This document shows, in pieces, positions 49,501 to 62,049 of a stretch of DNA of 64,000 nucleotides. Numbering within the stretch: the first letter of the stretch is position 1; each line of letters opens with the position of its first letter. The position numbers and the translations under genes were made by a program. Source of the DNA: Serpula lacrymans var. lacrymans S7.9. Lineage: Eukaryota; Basidiomycota; Agaricomycetes; Boletales; Serpulaceae. The notes under the pieces were generated by a model, which was given only the letters and a program-made list of their open reading frames with translations, was not told where the DNA came from and searched no databases. The DNA lies in contig NW_006763295.1 of the NCBI RefSeq assembly GCF_000218685.1, forward strand, positions 248,001 to 312,000, read 5' to 3'.

Positions 49501-50373
49501 TCGGTAATCATATGGGTCGCAAAGAGACCAAACGCGGCTTCATCCTGGATGTAGAATGTAGTCGTGTCGTTGATAGTAGCCCGCTTGTGTGAAGCGCTAA
49601 GTGGTGACAAGCTCATGTAACCCAGTGGAGTCTCGCTGGAGCCATTGATCCAAGTGACATTGACAGGCTGCGTGAAAGCGATGGAAGCTGAGAAAATTCC
49701 GGTATGCGATACCTTGGACAGAATTGTAAACACGTTTGAAAGGTGAAAATAAACGAAATTATACTCACTATTCCAGCCAGAGCCAGTTGGAAGCTAAGGC
49801 AGCTCAATGATGAGAGATGGTAGACATGTGTAGGAAAAGCAACACTCACGAGGAATTTTGTGCTTGAGAGATGGTCGCCTGATCAATGTTGAGAACAGAA
49901 ACATTGACAACATGTTGCACGATAGCCCGGACAACAGGGAATAAGATAATAAACAGGAGGGCGATACCGAGGAGGGCGCCAATGATTCCAGTGATGATGA
50001 ACCAGCGTCTTTTGTAAATGGGTGGACGAGGCGCAGCCGATGCTTGTGCATCGGGGGCAGCGTCGCCCTCTGTCTGCTGTTCTGGAGCTGTTCCACTACC
50101 TTCAACTGTCTCCCCTCCAACAGGTACTCCTGCTGCCGTGGTGCGTTGGACTGGGTCAGCGAAAGGATCCGCACGGTCTTCTGTGGTCTGAGCTCCCGCA
50201 GCGTCCGCGGCATTACCTTGAAGAAGATGAAGTCAAAAGTGCGAGAGACAGAAAGGAGAAAGAAGCTTACGCCTCAGCGATGCATTAGATTGAGTAACAA
50301 AGCTGTGATTGCTGTCCGTAAAGTTTTCATTGTAGATGCCGCTATTGCGCCTAGCCGGGGTAACTTCCTCCAT
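40560..50373 (-). CDS. Giant Tag1-like vacuolar membrane protein with repeated DUF3712 modules
   Basis: One very long gene with dozens of short introns. The start at 50373 (MEEVTPARRNSGIYNENF) is followed by an acidic, Ala/Pro-rich cytosolic region. A single signal-anchor helix follows (RRWFIITGIIGALLGIALLF then FPVVRAIVQHVV), then a luminal region of repeated beta-rich modules. Recurring marks are WLSTAFQSL (about 42540), WLNEGIQVL (about 45635) and WLSQGLQSLAL (about 48860), plus repeated SNDPAGG/SDDPAGG loops. The C-terminus is Ser-rich and ends at 40560. The architecture fits yeast Tag1, which regulates V-ATPase disassembly at the vacuole, and DUF3712/LEA2-like proteins. Exact exon borders are not resolved for every intron; a split into two genes is possible but not favoured. 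Confidence 0.82.
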
Positions 50374-53173
50374 GTCGCGAGCCCACAGTCGCTACGGGAG
50401 AGGTGATTATGGCTGAGACGCAGATACGAAAGAAAGTCTGGAAAGCGAAAGGAGAGGGAGACTAAGTAGGTACGTAAACAAGGAATGTTCGACCAAGTCT
50501 CCACAAGTACCGAGCCGGGACTGACGGGACATAACTTCTGGACCATTCTGCAAAAATACGAGTCTGGAGAACCAAGTTATGTCGGGTGCACATGGCACAA
50601 CCACACTGGGGCAGATGGGGAGAGTCCGCGGCTACTGTCGACGCCACTGTGATTGATGGATCTCTGAGAAACTGTCACGAAAACCTAGATTGGCGACATA
50701 TTGCATGACTTTTCTTCTGCGAAAAAAATGTTATATTGATGGCATGGCGTAAGGGACAAAATAAATAAGGCGACGGTTGCAATCGGCTTCTTAATTGTAT
50801 CCGTCATGTAAACTCGCCCCCACATCGGATTTACTGAGGACCTTCCATTGCAGCGCCCAATGTTAAATGAATGTTATTAGTATGTGGTCATTATCGACGT
50901 CAGCTGTACGAAAGATTGTATAGGGAACATCCACTCACAAATTCTCGACTTCATTAGGCTATGCTGAATTGCATCCACTCAAAAATAATCATTATGATTA
51001 TGCGCCCTGAAAATGTGAACGTTCGGTGTCGGTTCCTGTATTTTTGTCACTTGCAACATACACCAGTTGCCGATGCGGTCGCTAAGGATGGTGGCAGGAC
51101 CCCAGATAGTACTTTTGGCTGGTGTCTGGAGGTAAATAACTCTGAGCCCAGGTGCTGGGTTCAGATAACTGACTTTACTCGTCAGCGAACCAGGATCTGG
51201 GTTGAATTATCAGCCGGTAATTCAATTCTTTCATTCCTCTAAACTTCCGTCCGTATTTGTTTAGATAGACTAACGGAATGTAGAGGAAACGTCACTTGAC
51301 AGTACGGAACTCACGTAGTCATGTAAACAAGGCTAGATCCCGCACGACACATTAACGACGTTCTCCACTGGCAGGTTTATTCTGATGCGCCTGATGCTGA
51401 CCCCATATTTGCATCGGGGTGAACCTTGGATTTGTGAGTGGCATCTGTCTGGACTGGGATCTTGGTAAAAACATGAAACGATTCATTTGTGTCGAGACGT
51501 GCACATGGTTCTTCCGGGGTCCTGAAGTGGCGTGGGAATTTTAGATATTTCTAAATTTGGATTGATATCATGATCGTCGTTGGTTCAGCGGCCTGATAGA
51601 AACTTGAAAAGTCTACCAAAGTCTACTTTTTTCTTGTTTTGTTTTTCCTTCAACCGCCCTGCATTGAGTTTTCTGTATACTAGTATACAATTAAGCTCAC
51701 ATGCACTCCAACACAAGGCACAATTTTTCCATCATCTAACGCAATGGTCTCAGAACTGTAATTCAAAGTCTCACCGCTATCAGTGTCTCCTGACCTTTGC
51801 GGCTGCAGACCTGCCAATCCCACTTATACATTCGGGGGAGACGTGTTTGGGGTCTGGAGTATTCTGGAGTACGGTATGTTTCCCCGCATTGAATGTGGAA
51901 AACAATATTGGGCACGTATATAATATGGCACACGGCACCGACGTGCAACTGGCTCGTGATATCCGCACTTTGTCTACTGCGACTCTACCGGTACTCTCTG
52001 TTTTGCCAGGCGCAAAATCACATGCTAGAGAAATACTATGTAAAGGATCTTTGGCTGACCCCCCAAGGTCATGCGACACCTCAGCTCCACGCTGGAAAAG
52101 GCTGCTTCACTCACACTATTCCTGTCATGTCTTCTATCACGTTGCTACGAGTACTTATCATAATAGTCCGTGTTACGTGGACTTCATCTGGTATAAAACG
52201 CTCGTAAGTGTTCTCAAGACTTTCGTTGTATCCTATCAGTGTTGATTGATATCTCCCAGAAGCATGTCACGCACTGATTATTTTCAACTTTAGTGATTGC
52301 CTTTCTCCTTCTACTTTTTCATGCCTTTCCCAGAGGAACGCCGCCAGCGCGATTCTGTGCGAAAACTCGGTCGTCCACATTGGTCTACTACGTCAGTTTT
52401 CTTTGACTGCGGAGTAATATCGTCATCTTCTCGCTATCCCACACCTTACGGTATTCGCTCTATCCTATTCCTGTTTATTGTTATTGGATGGATTTCACGA
52501 GCCTGAGCATCTGGACCCATTTCACTAACCTGGAGATGGTGCCTACAATGTGCTCCACTCCGTCATTCCCGTGATCATTCCCATCCGATTAGGATTGATC
52601 CTTTGTTAGTTACCATATCTGATGAAGTACTTCCATGAAACAGTTCGTAGCTCCATCATTCTCCACTTTGAGCAGTTGCTTGTACCGGATGCTTGCAAAT
52701 ACAGTATCCCCCAATCAAAATACTTGAGTCAATTCAAACGTGGTCTAATTTACAGTCAACGCTCGGAACATTCAAATTGCGTTTTAGAGTGTCGTAATAC
52801 GGTGACTTCATGCGATGTCTTTCAACGGTTATATGGAGTTAGGGCCGCCTGCTTGAGTGTTTCATTCGTTTTTTTCAAGTTACCGTTATTTTCTACGGGA
52901 GACTTGTTCAGCATGCAGAATTACAAGCAATCTTAAAACTTATTCCGTGGCCAGGTATAGTGTACCCAGAAGTAGGATCAAGACGGATGCTCATGTAGTA
53001 TGGTAAAGTAATGTTACATCAGTGGAAATGAGGTAGTGACGGCGATTATGCGCAAGCCAGATCCATGAGACCAACGATACAAAAAAAATACGAAAAATCA
53101 AAAAGCGAAATGCGACGAGAGAGGAAAATCCTGCCAATACAAATTCCTATGGTTTCGATATCTCTTTCGCAAG
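50374..53173. other. Large intergenic region, no supported gene
   Basis: About 2.8 kb. It holds a plus-strand frame of 221 codons (51580-52245) that is Ser/His/Cys-rich without a recognisable domain, and two shorter frames (52297-52506, 52622-52936). None shows motifs or convincing splicing. It presumably includes the Tag1-like promoter at its left end. Confidence 0.4.
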
Positions 53174-54214
53174 TTACTCCTTTCGCTGTCCACTATGTTC
53201 TTCCTTAGATTCTGCATCTTGTCCGATAGCCTCGTCACCTTTATCCAAACTCGTGCGCGTGGAGGCGACCTGTACTTTGACGCCTCCATCAGCAGGCTCA
53301 GCAGCAGGTAACTCATTGGGTTTATCAGCTTCTGTGGTTTCCTCATTCTTTTGCCTGGCTGCGACAGATACCGAAACCGAAGTGACAGTAGCTTCGCTAG
53401 CACTTGAGTCTCTCCGAAGCAGTGCTCCACGTGACCTGGTAGTCCTCCGTTCAGGCTTCTTCTCCTCGGGCGCTTCAGCAGCGCTGTCAGCTACACTGGG
53501 TGACCCGGTAGCTCGAACTACTGATTGGGGCGGAGAAATGTCTGAAGTGGGTGTGCGTGCAGTAGTAGATGTGGGGGCGGCTACAGCACCTCTGGGGTTT
53601 CGAGTTCGTTTGGCGGGATATGTCGCGTCGCCGTCATCTCCCTCCCTCCGCTTCCGCTTGTTCCCTCCACCACCATTGCGTCTTCGTCTTGGACTTTGTT
53701 TCTCTTTTGCCTCGAGCGTAGAAGTGTTTGCATTGGTAGCCTGAGAAATGGAATCGTTTGTTTCGTCAGCGTCGCGTACTTTCGCTGCAGGGCGACGCGC
53801 ACGTCCGGAAGATCGACGATTAGCGTCATCAACCACAAGTGGGGCAGATAACCCAATAGTAGATGGATCAAGTTCTGGGAGAGAAAGTGCCAAACGTCCC
53901 AGTGGGTGATATAGAGGGAGTGAAGATCCCGTGGCAAACTTGTCCCTCTTCCTAGCTGAATGAGCTGTGCCCTTCCCCGACGACACCGGACGTACGGTGG
54001 AAGGAGGAGGGGGCATGCTAATTGGTTTCGGTGATGAAGATGATGAGCCATATCTAGAAGAGATTGTACGTGAGAATGAAGGCCTTGGCCCTTCAATGCG
54101 GAGTGTAGCGGGAACGTCTGCTGAAGGAGACTGGTAAGTGATTTTGGGCTTCCTTCGGATAGAAGAAATGACAGTGGTGGATAATGAGGATGTGGAGTTT
54201 TTTGAGTTGGGCAT
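53174..54214 (-). CDS. Disordered basic protein, probably nuclear (unknown function)
   Basis: Single-exon frame of 346 codons. It is rich in Ser, Arg, Lys, Pro and Ala, with basic clusters (SPRRRRNGGGGNKRKRREG) that look like nuclear localisation signals. The segment LPLYHPLGRLALSLPELDPS is the only hydrophobic, possibly conserved stretch. The C-terminus is acidic. I do not recognise a family; the length of the open frame in a complex sequence supports it as a gene. Confidence 0.6.
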   Translation of the reverse strand: MPNSKNSTSSLSTTVISSIRRKPKITYQSPSADVPATLRIEGPRPSFSRTISSRYGSSSSSPKPISMPPPPSTVRPVSSGKGTAHSARKRDKFATGSSLPLYHPLGRLALSLPELDPSTIGLSAPLVVDDANRRSSGRARRPAAKVRDADETNDSISQATNANTSTLEAKEKQSPRRRRNGGGGNKRKRREGDDGDATYPAKRTRNPRGAVAAPTSTTARTPTSDISPPQSVVRATGSPSVADSAAEAPEEKKPERRTTRSRGALLRRDSSASEATVTSVSVSVAARQKNEETTEADKPNELPAAEPADGGVKVQVASTRTSLDKGDEAIGQDAESKEEHSGQRKE

Positions 54215-55008
54215 CGTGTTGGGAGCTGGCGGAGGTTTCTGGGTGGGTAATATGATTAAATCGCAGCTGTGAAAATGAAAACTGTGATCTACAAAAAACG
54301 ATGATTAGTTACGCGTTTCATATGCTGGAAATGACCATACGTGTTGGAATGAGCGCCAAATATCGCTCAATGGTCTAGGAGTGGTGACGATCCAGACAAG
54401 AGTAGGGTTGTATGTCGAGGTTATCCACCCAAACTGCCCAAGAAATACGATTTGCAGGTTCAGGAATGATGTTTTCCGGGATTAGGCAAGAAAATCAGAA
54501 TGCAAGACGGAATCTTGGTGATGAGACTCCTGAAAGGTTATTGAAGCTGGGGAACGCTTGTTGCAGAAGTAATACCATTGCATTCGCCGCTGCCAGTGGC
54601 TAACCGACGTCAAAGTTGGACGCCGGTCCGTAAATCGCACGTGACCCATCTATAGCTTCGCCCAAGATGGTAACCCACTACGGTCAGACACTATCCCAAC
54701 TTAACAGCGATTCTGTCGATCATCGAGCTGCTAAAATGACATTTAACAAGAGGTTACGCTTGATTTCTGCGATCGCGTCGTACTAATAGTATACATACAA
54801 GAACAGTACAAGAATTGCCCACTGGCATGAACTTCACTGAGTCATAGGCATGGATTTTGAAAGGATTCGACAGACGGGAAATTGATGGCGAAAATGTTAC
54901 ATTGAGATGATGTCGACGAACTGAATGTTTTGCGTGAACTAGAAAAGAGACTGTGTACCTTGCAATGAATTTCCTTCGGGGGATGCGAGTTGAGAAGGTG
55001 AAGTTGGC
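54215..55008. other. Intergenic, no gene seen
   Basis: Spacer between two minus-strand genes. A plus-strand frame of 63 codons at 54412 has no features. Confidence 0.4.
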
Positions 55009-57775
55009 TCAAGGTCGCGTGGATGGAATCGACGATCCCCCACTCCTGCGCCTGCGGCCACCGCCACCGGATATACCAGGTCCTGAAAAGCGATGCGAAT
55101 GTTCGTTGCCCCTACCTCGGCCTCTAGACAACGGATCCCCATTATCAACTGCGCTCTTTTTGCCCCTACCTGTCCCCGGGAGACGGTTCCTGGTATGTGC
55201 CTCATCGGAGCCTGAGCTTGATTCGGATATCGTCCCTTTGTACATGGTCCCAGTAGCCGTACGGTTTCTTCCGCTGACTGCTTCGCCAGGAGTTCGACAT
55301 GGTTCTGAAGGGGATCGTTTGTGTATAGTGTAATATTCATCCTCGCATGTACCATCCACCGAGAGGTCAAGATTGGGACTTCCAGACGAGGACGAGTTCG
55401 AGATCTCCGAAGACGCAGGTGTCAATGGGGTGTACGGCATCTCAGGAGATCGTGAGATCGAGGCCAAACTTTGGGAAGGGGTTAGAGGTTGACAAATGTC
55501 GCCAGAATCAGAAGTAGAAATTGGAGGCAATCCAGGTTGAAGTTTCGGGATGTCACGTAATTTACCTGGTCTGTCCTTCGCGGTCTTTGAAATATTACCG
55601 TCCTCCCTGCTGACGAAAAGCTTTGCGTATGCCTCAGCTCCTTCGCCGGTCCAAGCTCGGCCTACTCTTTCAATATCATTTGGGCTCCAACCTTGTTCCA
55701 TGGCTTCGTTGACATCTTCCTCACGCAACATTGCTCTCCAGGCTTCCTCGGTAATGCTGGGAGAGTGATATTCGACTGAAACGCTCATACTGATTTTGGA
55801 AGTTGTCGAAGGGCGTGTGATTACCCATGTCCCTCGACCATATTTCCCATACCACTCTGCAGGCTTAAGTGAGTTCGATGAAGTATAAGTTGACAATGGA
55901 CGCACCTAAGTTAGTGAGTTTAGGGCACCTCCGAACAAAGCGTTTAATATCACGTAGATGAGGCATTGAAGGATCATCCATTACGTCATTTGAAAGGCAA
56001 GTTTGTGTCTTCATTTGATCAAAGTCGAGTAGCTGAGGTAGTACAGATTTAGCTCTTAAAGTAGGGGACTGGGCGGGCGTCGGGAGAGAAGAGGTTATTG
56101 GTAAGGATGGACGTGGAGGTTTACCTGGTGCGTGAATGGGGTTTACGCATATCGAAAGCTTCTGTAACTTAGAAAGCGATGAAAAGGTGGACGTGAGCGT
56201 CAGGAGTTTGGTAAATGGTGCATCCAAGCATATTCGGACACTCTACGGAGACGATCGATGAACGAACGGTGTCAGTGAGAGAAAACGAATTACCTCCAGC
56301 AGACAGCAGCTTTCGAGGACAATCCGCAGGTCTGCGATTCCCCAAGCCCACCAGTCACACTCCAATGTCGTCAGCTGACTACACTCCTTGACCCGCTGAA
56401 TGAATTCAGCTGGAACAGGCTTCAGTGCAACTGTATCGTCTAATGTTGTATCAAACGTTACAAGACCGTTCTCTAACCGTGGAGGAGCTTCCTGCCGAAT
56501 AATGGATAGGGTCGAAAGCGTGTTAAAAGGAATAGCATAAAGCGAGCTCAGATGATCTGTAGTCCAAGAGTGATGTGGGCCATGTTCATTGATTATTACC
56601 TGGAAAGATTTCATCGTTGGGGAATGCTTGCTCAGCTTGGACCAAACATGGCGAGTAAGGCGACCTGCACGATATTCAGCGATTAGCCAAAAAAAAAAAC
56701 GCCAACTGTGTGGTCAATACCTTGGACTCCATCCAACGAAAAGTCTTCCAGATTTTCGCAGCCCTCGACGATAGCAATGATACCTCTGTCACTCAGCTTT
56801 GTGCCATTCGTTCCTATCTTCAATCTGCGAATTCTTTTACCGGCTTCCACTAGTTTCTCACACAAATAATCATCCAACCACACAAAGTCTACGTGAACTT
56901 CCTCGAGAGACGAATATTCTCCCACAGCAGATAAAAGGTGTGCAAGCGCTTTGGAGCCCACTTGAGAAAAGCGTGATAATTTCAACGAAAGGACGGGTAG
57001 GTTGACTAGCAAGGGAAGGGAAAGGCCGTCCCACTTCGGAAGATTACATCTTACGATCGAACTTTCACAGCGTGATTTTGACGCTGGACTGTAAGAGAAC
57101 CGCAATAAGCGGGTGTTGTGTATAACAAGAGTCTAAAGCAAAGATTATTAAGTTTGGGTGTGGATAAGATATCCACTAATAATTACTTCGCATAGCCCAT
57201 CAGGAGGGAGGAAGATGCTTCGCCAGTCAAGTTCTTCAAGGTTGGGGCACGACTTGAAGATCATGACAAGGTCTTCAGATTGAATGGGATGAAATGCATT
57301 GAGAGAATCTGTTACACGTGTTTTCATTTCACCGCCATGATTAAGCGGGGAAACGAAACGTGGAAATGAAGTAGACGCGACCACTGGATCAAGGATCGTG
57401 ATCTTCCGTACCATTGCGCCATACTTTCGTGGATTGGAGAGAATGGGAGAGATAACTGAACTTGATGTAGATGATCCCAGAGTTAAAGCACTGTCTGCAA
57501 TGGATATGGCACCAAACAAGACGCGTATAGCCGACTCGTGAACCCGCGAACCGAGTGAGGATAGGAAAGTTGATTGGAGAGAAGGGTAATAATGCAAACT
57601 TGTGGCTACAAGTTCTGTAGACATCCGAAGATAGTTCAACATTCGATTGGGATGACTGACAAGAGAGTATTCGGTGCTTACTATCCAATAAAGAGTCGGG
57701 TAATATATCCCAGTATGAGCTCTTTCCCCCAGGAAGTACAATAGAAGTATCTCGCGTTGAAAATGGGCTATCCAT
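55009..57775 (-). CDS. F-box/LRR-like protein with long disordered C-terminal region
   Basis: The start at 57775 (MDSPFSTRDTSIVLPGG) precedes an F-box-like motif (ILPDSLLD / KLVATSLHYYPSLQSTF); the phases agree across an intron at 57615-57681. Leucine-rich repeats follow over several exons: CPNLEELDWRSIFLP, YSSLEEVHVDFVWL, RIRRLKIGTNGTKLSDRG, CENLEDFSLDGVQG and CSQLTTLECDWWAWG. The last LRR-type exon ends RRCPKLTNLG. The final exon (to 55009) encodes a conserved-looking helix (EYHSPSITEEAWRAMLREED) and a disordered Ser-rich tail with RG/GR clusters near the end (SRGRGRGNEH). It is probably an SCF substrate adaptor; the RG-rich tail is unusual and may bind RNA or protein. Confidence 0.75.
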
Positions 57776-59365
57776 CAAGATTCCCTTGTCTTTGAAAAGT
57801 AAGAAAAGTAAGCAAAGAAGTGCTATCACATCAAAATGTGAGCAAACGACTTTGGCAGCTAGCGATGGAGTTGCCAGCCAGTGCTAAAACTCAGCAACAA
57901 AGTGAAACACGGTAGCCAGAGATTCCGATAAACTGACAGGTTTTATGATTTTCACGGGCAAAAGTGAAACGAGACTTGTTTCAGGAGCATAAGACGCTGA
58001 ACTTCATAACCCTCAGACGTCGAGGATCCTCGTTGTAACCGTGACAGTGACGATGGAGGAGAACGCATGGACTCGGAGCTTTCCTTCGAGGATAGAGTGC
58101 TCGCGTGTATGGTCCTGTTATTTTAGTTACTTCTGGGCAACCATCATCTGAGCTTTGCTCATCAATGTAGCTTGAAGCTTGAAGCTCGTCAGGTCACTGG
58201 GGAAGCACAGCGAGAGAATGCGATGACTACTCAAGGATTCAAAATGAAAGACATTCTGCAGCCCGTGCTTGTGCAATGATGGAAACCAGTCGCGGTGCTA
58301 TGTGACTCGTAGAATGGCTTTGGCTTCGAATTCTTGCGTGAGTGCCCAGTCGTTTTCAATGGCACTAACTAATTATAACCTTGTATTCTCAGCACACAGC
58401 TGATATTCATACTGACTTGATATGAGTTGTAGCCGGTCACTGAAGAGTAAACTTCTTTTGTTGCTGAGATCATTCAAGTAATATTGACTTGATATGTCTT
58501 CCTAACCATCATTCCACTTGAGAGCTCTCAGAGTAGAGATGTTATAGTCGCTGACTAGCTGCTGTCATTTTGTCCTATGTAGTGGACCTCTTTTCTGTGT
58601 ATCGTGGCATATGAGGCCTCAGCATGATGTTGTCAAATTCATTCAATGCATGCCGTGCCCTTATCCCACCAATTCCGTCGCATGTAACAAAGACTCTTTC
58701 TTGTCGATCGGACCCGTCACCATTGCCAGAGTCAATACATGCTCTTTAGCGCAACCTCGGATGGGTACTCCAAGCCTGTTATACAAACGGTGTCTTTTTG
58801 GGTATCTAATTATCCCGTGAGTCGTCCGCTCCTCTCACGCCTAAGTATAACTCCGATTCACTCTTGTCGCCGAATATACATTTCTGACTTTCATATCTCA
58901 CGTAGTTTTTGAGGATCATGCATCGATCATGTTCGAGGCTACCATGGACTCCGCAACATCGTTCGACAAATGCCCATCTCACGGGACTTTTCCTCCCGGA
59001 TTACGTACAATAGCATATTAGAGAAGTCACCAGTGGTAAAGAAGGAAAGGAGGCAAGATCGGGTCAACTTGGAGTGTTGTTTGAATGCAGGTATTACCGG
59101 TACCTATATTCAAACAACCACATCGAATGGACATACAAAGACTCAAGGCGGCTTCATTTGGACCGGTGAAAAGAAGGCAAACATATTGTATCCCCACTGG
59201 CTTCTTTTTGGATAATCAGCATGACGCTCTCACTCCTATCAAGCTAGCCGGAAACCCGGACAGATGTTTATAAGGAAACCTTGATTATTTGCTGAGGCAT
59301 CAAGCTTCGTTATAACTTAACTGACCTTTGCTATCACCCCCTAGATTGGTGACTGCCGTGGAAAT
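57776..59365. other. Intergenic, no supported gene
   Basis: About 1.6 kb between the F-box/LRR start and the first P450. Short plus-strand frames at 58611 and 58970 show no P450 or other motif. Confidence 0.4.
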
Positions 59366-61566
59366 ATGCTGCAGCCCACTGTTACTGTTGATTCGAAGGC
59401 ACTCGCTAGTTTGATATGTGTTCTGCTTATAGGCGGTGCTCTTGTTAAGAGGACATTACGTATCAAGTCTACTCTGCCCTTGCCACCCAGCCCGGAGAAA
59501 AATCATTGGCTTTGGGGGCATGTTCTGCCCGTTCAATAGTGAGCTATCTTTTTCTGGAACGTTCCCATTGAATGCTCTGAATCACTGATATCTTTTGACT
59601 TCGCAGTGGTTTTCTCCAAGTCGAGCAGTGGATCAAGGAGCTGGGTCCTGTCGTACATGTTAGGTACGGGAGGGAGTCGGTTGTCATCGTAGGGCGTCAC
59701 CAGGTGCTTTGTTATGTTTCGAGAGACTCTCGAGTTTTTACTCATACTCAAAAAAGGCTGCCATTGACATCATGGAGAGGCAAGGAGGGTCGACCGTTGA
59801 TAGACCTAGGTCAGTTGCTGCAGGGGATATGCTTTCTGGTGGTCTGCGAATGTTGTTCTCTCCCAGCGGCGACAGGTTCAGAAGAATGCGCAGGAAAGTC
59901 TTTTTCCTTTCGCCTTCACTGATACAAATCCTTATTTGGAGTTAAACCTACAGGGCGGTCCATACCCATCTGCAACCCAAGGCTGCCGAGACATATGAGC
60001 CAATCCAAATGGACAATGCAAAGAACACGATATTTGATCTCCTAGATAGCCCGGATAAATATACACTTCACGCACGTCGGTACGATTGTCCACTACATGT
60101 CATGACGGCCTATCCAATAAACTCACCTACTAACAGGTATGCCGCTTCTGTGATACAGAAAGTCGCTTACGGTAAAACAACACCAACATCTGGTACTGAC
60201 CCTGAAGTACAGCACGTGCGGCTCTCGCTCGACAGGTTGCGCCATGCTATGCGGCCCGGCCAATATTTTGTAGATACTTTCCCCTTCTTGAAACATCTGC
60301 CTTGGTATGGCCGTGAGTTGAAGAAGTGGCATCAGGATGACTTGAGACTTTATACCAGTCAGCTGGGTAAAGTTCAGAAGCAACTGGCAAGTGTGATCAT
60401 CCGTCGAAGTTTTCGGTAATTTGATACCGTTTCGACTGATAGGAATCAAACCAAGATGTAGGGCCTTCGTTCGGAAAATACCTACTAGAGAGTAGCACAG
60501 AACATGGATTGTCGAATTCGGAGATGGCCTATCTCGCGGGTTCATTTTTTGCTGCGGGTTCCGATACAGTAAGTTCACCTAACGACTTGAAAACCGCATC
60601 TGACGCCCTCATGATCCTGCTGTGGTAGACTGCTGTAGCTATCTGTGCCATGATCGTATCTGCAGCGGTTCATCCTGAAGCTCAGGCCAAAGTGCAAGAG
60701 GAACTTGATAACGTGATAGGCCGACAAAGAGGTGATCATCGTCGTAGTATTAGCCTGATCGTGATTGAAGTCTTGTCTTTGTAACGAATAACAGCGCCCA
60801 CATACGATGACGTAGATATGCTACCCCAGCTGCAGGCATTCATTCAGGAAAGCTTGCGTTGGAGGCCCATTGTCCCGCAGGGTAGGTGCATGGTTCTGTA
60901 TCATGGACTGATGCTGACGAATTCCACGTGGATAGGTTTGGGTCATCGAGTCAACAAAGACGTTATCTGGGTACGTGACTGCTGAAACACCTTATGTCCG
61001 TCATTTATTCTCAGTAAAGGGAAATTATCTTATACCTGCCGGTACTACTGTATTCGGAAATCATTGGTAGGCCACGAAGTATTCCTCCAGTAATGTGTCG
61101 ACCGCTCATCATGCATTGAAGGGCTATTTCGCGTGATCCAGACGTTTATCCTAATCCCGAGAACTTCGAACCTCAGCGATGGCTGGATAGTCAAGAGAAG
61201 GTAAGAGAAGACTTGAAATTTCCTACCTTTGGGTTTGGGAGACGGTAAGTTAGCATCCTCGTCTGCTCTTGCAATGTGCTCAGGGGTTATTCATTGCAGA
61301 GTATGCCCAGGACAACACGTTGCTAATAGGTCAGTATCAGTGGATCGTGTGCAGTCATTTTGATTTTGACTTAGACTCAGGTCGGTGCTCATCAACACCT
61401 TACTAATCCTTTGGGCGTTCCGGTTGTCTCTGGAGCCGTCTGAAAAGACCAACGACATGGCATTCATGAACGTGGTTATCCCCAAGGATGCGCCCAAGGT
61501 ACATTTTGAGAAGCGCATCGACGAAAATCAGTTGAGGTTCATGATGGAAAGGTACTCTGAGCTCTA
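59366..61566 (+). CDS. Cytochrome P450 monooxygenase, tandem copy 1
   Basis: Membrane-bound haem monooxygenase. The start at 59366 gives an N-terminal anchor (LASLICVLLIGGALVKR), a proline hinge (LPLPPSPEKNHWLWGH) and a complete fold across about a dozen short introns. Key sites: AAIDIMERQGGSTVDRP, the I-helix oxygen-activation motif AAGSDTTAVA (about 60551, split by an intron), ExxR in ESLRWRP (about 60848), NPENFEPQRWLD, and the haem loop FGFGRRVCPGQHVANR (about 61235-61330, Cys ligand after an intron). Stop at 61564-61566. One intron (59894-59953) has a GAAAGT donor where copy 2 has GCAAGT, so splicing may be poor. Substrate unknown; family number not assigned. Confidence 0.9.
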
Positions 61567-62049
61567 ACTTGAAGTATGATAGTCCTTGATGCAGTTGTGA
61601 TATCAATGCTCGCCGTTGCTTGTTTGGCTAGTCCAGTCGAATGGATGGCGATACCTCATGCATGTTTTAATCGAGTTAAACGTTAAATATTGACCACAAT
61701 TTTCGTGTCTGCTGTGTGAGGGGTACTTAGGTTGATGTGCTTACATACACACAATTTAAATCCCGATGCGGCATTTGGCCGAATGACATATTGTCAACAG
61801 CCCCAAATCACAGGTCTGCTATTGGAGAGGTCACACCGACTGTATTTGGTTCATTGGAGAAGCCTCAAAGTTGTTTTGCTATTAGAATTGACTATCGTGG
61901 TCTTTGTGTCATAATGCATCACGTTCCGGCGAATCCTTCCTGAGCTACGTTGGCCGGTTTCCCGAGAGCATTCATATAAAGTTACCATCATTGCTTGCCT
62001 TATATCTGCTACTTTTCACCTCTTCGAAATCAGAATACAGGATCAAACG
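61567..62049. other. Spacer between tandem P450 genes
   Basis: About 480 bp. No coding features; it holds the copy 2 promoter region. Confidence 0.45.

Noticed and set aside
51580..52245. Plus-strand frame of 221 codons
   Set aside because: Composition is rich in Ser, His and Cys without a domain, there is no convincing splicing, and it lies in a long AT-rich gap.
53253..53744. Plus-strand frame of 163 codons
   Set aside because: Antisense shadow of the low-complexity disordered protein gene.
58611..59215. A third P450 fragment upstream of copy 1
   Set aside because: No P450 motif (hinge, I-helix, ExxR or haem loop) is readable in any frame.
60373..60420. GC-AG donor at the end of the QKQL exon in P450 copy 1
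   Set aside because: A GTGTGA donor four bases downstream keeps the phase and matches the position used in copy 2.
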